This document shows positions 6,780 through 9,929 of a stretch of DNA of 9,929 nucleotides, in pieces. A program made the position numbers and the translations under genes. This DNA is from Firmicutes bacterium UBA5010. GTDB taxonomy: Bacteria; Bacillota; Clostridia; Tissierellales; Sedimentibacteraceae. The notes under the pieces are model-generated. The model had not been told where the DNA came from. It made no database searches and saw only the letters and a list, made by a program, of their open reading frames with translations. Where the stretch lies: assembly GCA_002396645.1 (NCBI GenBank), contig DGYI01000071.1, positions 46,662-56,590 of the forward strand. The letters are read 5' to 3'. Every line of letters starts with the position of its first letter. The first letter of the stretch is position 1.

Positions 6780-7568
6780 TTACCTAGACAGTTTATTTCC
6801 CTGCATTTTTCCGAATGCCAGAACAGCTATCAAAACACAAAATATAAAAATCAAAAATATATCTGCAGATACAATCAGCGACTCTAAATCCATTCTCTTT
6901 AGCTTCAAATAAAGGTAGTTTTGCATCATAAACATATCATAGTTCGGATACTCTCCAAACATAGCATAGGTTTGCTTAAATATCTTAAGTGAATTATATA
7001 TGCTGATAATTATTGATAAAATCAATGCCTCTGTATGTGATGGGATAATTATTTTAAAAATAGTCCTTATGGTTCCTGCTCCATCCAAATAGGCTGCCTC
7101 TTCTATCGACTTATTTCTATTGCTTAAGGAGACTAGAAATATCAGGTATGTAAAACCAAGACAGCTCCATAAAAATATTATTCCTACAACAATTCCTCCG
7201 CTGAACATTTTAAAAATTCCATCCATGTTATCTCTAAAGAATCCGGCAATAGATAATACCGGTACTGTTATGGGTAAAATTATTGCTGCTTTGGTAGCCA
7301 GACCAAATTTCATGTATTCTGTCAAATACGCCAGTACAAAGCCTAATATAACAATTATCGGAACAAACACAGCCATAAACATTATTGTATTGCCGGCTGA
7401 TATAATAAAGGCCTTGCTGCTGAATATACCTGTTTTAAAATTAAGCAGCTCCGGATTAAAATTAAATTGCGCAATTATAAAAGGAATAATGTAAATTATC
7501 GCCACTCCTATAAGACTTATAAGAGAATATTTGGTAAAATTTGATTTTGTCAGTTTTGTTTTTCCCAT
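6780..7568 (-). CDS. Carbohydrate ABC transporter permease, MalF/UgpA type
   Basis: Partner channel subunit of the MalG-type permease encoded next. The 262-residue protein has about six membrane segments (14-34, 55-83, 91-111, 124-148, 180-200, 231-252). The ATPase-coupling loop reads EEAAYLDGAGTIRTIFKIII with a following P (156-176), an excellent EAA motif. It is some 30 residues shorter than many MalF-type permeases, mainly at the ends. Its ATG lies 19 bases inside the ATPase gene, and its ribosome-binding site (AAAGGAA) is inside that gene too, so translation of the two is probably coupled. The order ATPase then permeases in one operon is common in clostridia, although many CUT1 systems use a shared ATPase encoded elsewhere; having its own ATPase marks this as a self-contained transporter. 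Confidence 0.92.
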   Translation of the reverse strand: MGKTKLTKSNFTKYSLISLIGVAIIYIIPFIIAQFNFNPELLNFKTGIFSSKAFIISAGNTIMFMAVFVPIIVILGFVLAYLTEYMKFGLATKAAIILPITVPVLSIAGFFRDNMDGIFKMFSGGIVVGIIFLWSCLGFTYLIFLVSLSNRNKSIEEAAYLDGAGTIRTIFKIIIPSHTEALILSIIISIYNSLKIFKQTYAMFGEYPNYDMFMMQNYLYLKLKRMDLESLIVSADIFLIFIFCVLIAVLAFGKMQGNKLSR

Positions 7569-8677
7569 ATATTAAGATTCCTTTCCGTATCAGTATCAAA
7601 TATATGCACATCCCTGAGCTTACAGTATAAGGACAGTTTCTGCCCTCTGCTTATTTTTATGTCCTCAAAATTTTTGGCGACAAGCTTAATATCATTATAG
7701 CTTAAGTATACCAGCTGTTCTGCCCCCAGCATTTCCACAGCCTCTACATCACAGTTTTCAAAAATGATATTCTCATCATCATTAATATTTTCATTGCTTT
7801 TTATAATCAGCTTTTCAGGTCTTACACCTAAAGTAATCATCCTGGAATCGTAAAAATCCGAAGTATCTTTGAGCAAATATGATTTATCCTGCATACAATC
7901 AAGCTCTATGCACATTTCAATATCATCTTTATTTTTCAATTTTGCAGCTATAAAATTCATCTGAGGCATACCTATAAATCCGGCAGTGAAAATATTGCAA
8001 GGATGATTATATAGATTTTCGGGAGTATCTATCTGCTGTATTTTCCCGTCCTTCATTACTACTATTCTTTCTCCCATTGTCATTGCCTCGGTTTGGTCGT
8101 GAGTAACATATATAAAAGTCGTATTTAATTGCTTGTGAAGTCTTATAAGCTCTATTCTCATCAGAGTTCTGAGTTTAGCGTCTATATTTGATAGCGGCTC
8201 ATCAAATAAAAACACCTCAGGGTCTCTTATTATGGCTCGTCCCAGAGCAACTCTTTGCTTTTGCCCTCCGGATAAAGTTGCAGGCTTTTTATACAGACAT
8301 TCTTCTATCTCGAGCTTTTTTGCCACAGCCAATATTTTTTCCTTGATTTCTGATTTTTTCACCTTCTTAAGCTTTAGTGAAAATGCCATATTTTCATATA
8401 CATTCATATGCGGATAAAGCGCATAATCTTGAAAAACCATAGAAATATTTCTATCTTTGGGCGAAACATCATTTACAATTCTGTCTCCTATTTTGACAGT
8501 TCCTTCGGATACACCCTCAAGTCCGGCAATTATTCTTAATATAGTAGACTTTCCGCATCCGGATGAACCGACAAGAACTAAAAATTCTTTATCATTGATT
8601 TCCAAATCCAGATTCTCTAAAGCCTTAAATTTATTAGGATATATTTTAGTTATACTTTTTAATTGAATTCCAGCCAT
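7550..8677 (-). CDS. Sugar ABC transporter ATP-binding protein, MalK/UgpC/MsmK type
   Basis: Cytoplasmic ATPase that powers the importer, working as a dimer beneath the two permeases. The 375-residue protein has all catalytic motifs: Walker A GSSGCGKST (37-45, Lys43), Q-loop MVFQDYALYPHM (80-91, Gln83), signature LSGGQKQR (135-142), Walker B VFLFDE (155-160, Glu160), D-loop SNID (163-166) and switch histidine 193 in VTHDQTEAMTMG. After about residue 235 comes the OB/TOBE regulatory domain of the MalK class, including GVRPEKL. Length and layout match the family. The start at 8677 follows AAAGGAG by 13 bases, slightly long, but the residues right after it match the conserved family N-terminus. 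It lies 26 bases after the SBP-3 stop with no terminator between and overlaps the MalF-type gene by 19 bases. Whether it also energises the MacB/FtsX-like protein is unknown. Confidence 0.95.
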   Translation of the reverse strand: MAGIQLKSITKIYPNKFKALENLDLEINDKEFLVLVGSSGCGKSTILRIIAGLEGVSEGTVKIGDRIVNDVSPKDRNISMVFQDYALYPHMNVYENMAFSLKLKKVKKSEIKEKILAVAKKLEIEECLYKKPATLSGGQKQRVALGRAIIRDPEVFLFDEPLSNIDAKLRTLMRIELIRLHKQLNTTFIYVTHDQTEAMTMGERIVVMKDGKIQQIDTPENLYNHPCNIFTAGFIGMPQMNFIAAKLKNKDDIEMCIELDCMQDKSYLLKDTSDFYDSRMITLGVRPEKLIIKSNENINDDENIIFENCDVEAVEMLGAEQLVYLSYNDIKLVAKNFEDIKISRGQKLSLYCKLRDVHIFDTDTERNLNIWEKQN

Positions 8678-8703
8678 TTTAACTCTACTTCTCCTTTATA
8701 TTT

Positions 8704-9929
8704 TTAATCAAAGTGAACGTAAAAGTTCATTATAATTTCGTTTATTTTCTTATTAAGCATTTTATCAACTTTCTTGTCATTGTAGTCAAGTTCTTCGGAT
8801 ATCAGCTCTTTTGCTAAGTCCTGTACCGAGCTTTTTATTAATTCATTATAAGCTTCGTTACTGAAATAATAATCGGCATTTTTAATTGATTCTTCTCCGT
8901 TTTTATATAAAATGTCATATGCCTCGTTTACTCTGTCTACAGTCTTTATATAACTTTCCTGCCCCCTGCTTACATACATCATATATTTCCCCTCATAACG
9001 CCAATTGTCATCAACCTCTGCATATCTTCTCATTTCAGGAGTATCGCTTGTCGGAGAAAACCACGGTGCCGGTGTAACCCTACCTTCTTCAACAACAAAG
9101 ACAAAGGTTTTATAGTATGAGATATTTAAGGTATCATTTATAATATCAAGAACTCTCTCATCTGTTATTTTTTTGCTTATATAAATACAGGGAGAAAGTT
9201 GAGTATAATCGGGCATTAAAACAAATGTTTTATCATATTCATGTTCACGGAAAGGGTAATAACCGGCATACCTCGTTAAAAATGAAGAGCTAGCACCGAC
9301 CATCAGGTCTATTTTTGAATTTATATCATACATACTGCCGGATGTGTCATCTAATGAATCAATATCGCTGTATGAGCTGTAATATAGCTTATAGTCGTCA
9401 TATACTCCTATAACCGAGCTTTTTACCGCATCTTTAAATCTATTCTCATCATCAATAATTTCGCTTTTATCTCCGATTTTATATATTTCGTTTTTTAAAA
9501 GATTGTAGTCTATAATTTCTTCCCATTCCATTTTATTAAATTTAAATCTTGAACCCTTATCCCTTGCTTCTCTCTTAATATCCAGATATTCTCTATATGT
9601 AATTATTTCTTTATCAGGCTTCACACCGTAATAATTAAATAAATCATTTTTTACAGACAGATACATATAACCTACCCCTAATGGAATACAATATCTATCC
9701 TTATACATATCAAATAAATTATTATATTTTTCTATTTTTGAATAATCATAATGCTGTTTTGAAATATCAGCCAGTTTTCGTGCATCATCAATTACTATTA
9801 CATTTCCCGTTGCCATTGCGGTATTTCTCTTAAGCACATAATCATCGTAGGATATCTTTCTTTCATTATATTTTACTATTTTAAGCGGTATATCATTCAC
9901 CTTGCAATTTAAACAATAATGTATAATAT
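8704..9929 (-). CDS. Extracellular solute-binding protein SBP-3 (5' end beyond window)
   Basis: Likely cognate binding protein of the importer, as it lies directly upstream of the ATPase gene in the same orientation. The frame contains 407 residues up to the TAA at 8706-8704. A GTG at 9900 could be read as a start, but the frame stays open to the right edge and the codons before it still align with SBP-2: a cysteine at the same place, then NDIPLKIVKY against NNIPFEVVNY. So it is a truncated larger gene, missing about 51 residues including the signal peptide and lipobox. Blocks shared with SBP-1 and SBP-2 include YDDYVLKRNTAMATGN, YKDRYCIPLG, and, with SBP-2, a C-terminal YYFSN and LDYxxKxVDxM. 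It is the most divergent of the three: the middle, around the conserved DKTFV, differs strongly. Family call firm, ligand unknown. Confidence 0.87.
   Translation of the reverse strand, partial: IIHYCLNCKVNDIPLKIVKYNERKISYDDYVLKRNTAMATGNVIVIDDARKLADISKQHYDYSKIEKYNNLFDMYKDRYCIPLGVGYMYLSVKNDLFNYYGVKPDKEIITYREYLDIKREARDKGSRFKFNKMEWEEIIDYNLLKNEIYKIGDKSEIIDDENRFKDAVKSSVIGVYDDYKLYYSSYSDIDSLDDTSGSMYDINSKIDLMVGASSSFLTRYAGYYPFREHEYDKTFVLMPDYTQLSPCIYISKKITDERVLDIINDTLNISYYKTFVFVVEEGRVTPAPWFSPTSDTPEMRRYAEVDDNWRYEGKYMMYVSRGQESYIKTVDRVNEAYDILYKNGEESIKNADYYFSNEAYNELIKSSVQDLAKELISEELDYNDKKVDKMLNKKINEIIMNFYVHFD

Noticed and set aside
7120..7494. Plus-strand open frame of 124 codons opposite the MalF-type permease
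   Set aside because: It lies wholly inside a strongly supported gene on the other strand and gives no recognisable protein; the same holds for shorter plus-strand frames at 1237-1494, 5379-5615, 8232-8417, 8457-8666 and 8886-9077.
9898..9900. GTG as the start codon of SBP-3
   Set aside because: The reading frame and the similarity to SBP-1 and SBP-2 continue upstream to the window edge, including the conserved cysteine, so the gene begins outside the window.

Overview
This is an AT-rich window. Its strong AGGAGG-type ribosome-binding sites, heavy use of ATA and AAA codons, two complete lipoprotein signal peptides with an LSSC lipobox and tightly packed, often overlapping genes point to a low-GC Gram-positive anaerobe, most likely a member of the Clostridia. 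I cannot name the genus from the sequence alone.

Layout. All genes but one are on the minus strand. Reading from the right edge, the main operon is: a solute-binding protein cut by the window edge (SBP-3, 9929-8704), a MalK/UgpC-type ABC ATPase (8677-7550), a MalF-type permease (7568-6780), a MalG-type permease (6750-5935), a 578-residue HlyD/MacA-like adaptor (5923-4187) and a four-segment membrane protein with MacB/FtsX-like layout (4190-3090). Its end coincides with a strong hairpin at 3069-3091. That hairpin also terminates the only plus-strand gene, a small nitroreductase-family protein (2533-3057). Left of a 222-base divergent intergenic region, a second minus-strand unit holds two more binding-protein paralogues: SBP-2 (2310-949, complete) and SBP-1 (925-1, running off the left edge).

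How the genes may work together. The binding proteins, ATPase and two permeases form a complete carbohydrate-uptake (CUT1-type) ABC importer; the ligand cannot be read from the sequence. The unusual point is that the same operon continues, with an 11-base gap and then a 4-base overlap, into an adaptor and a MacB/FtsX-like permease, which are parts normally found in export or cell-envelope machines. No dedicated MacB-type ATPase lies in the window. The adaptor itself looks like two lipoyl/beta-barrel modules in tandem. The three binding-protein paralogues share two cysteines exactly 72 residues apart and differ most in a loop likely to contact ligand. The intergenic region between SBP-2 and the nitroreductase holds candidate promoters in both directions, a 20-base-spaced direct repeat and a perfect 13-base palindrome on a -35 box, so it is the likely local control point.

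No tRNA, rRNA, CRISPR array, transposase or insertion-sequence ends were seen. No stretch over 300 bases lacks a gene.
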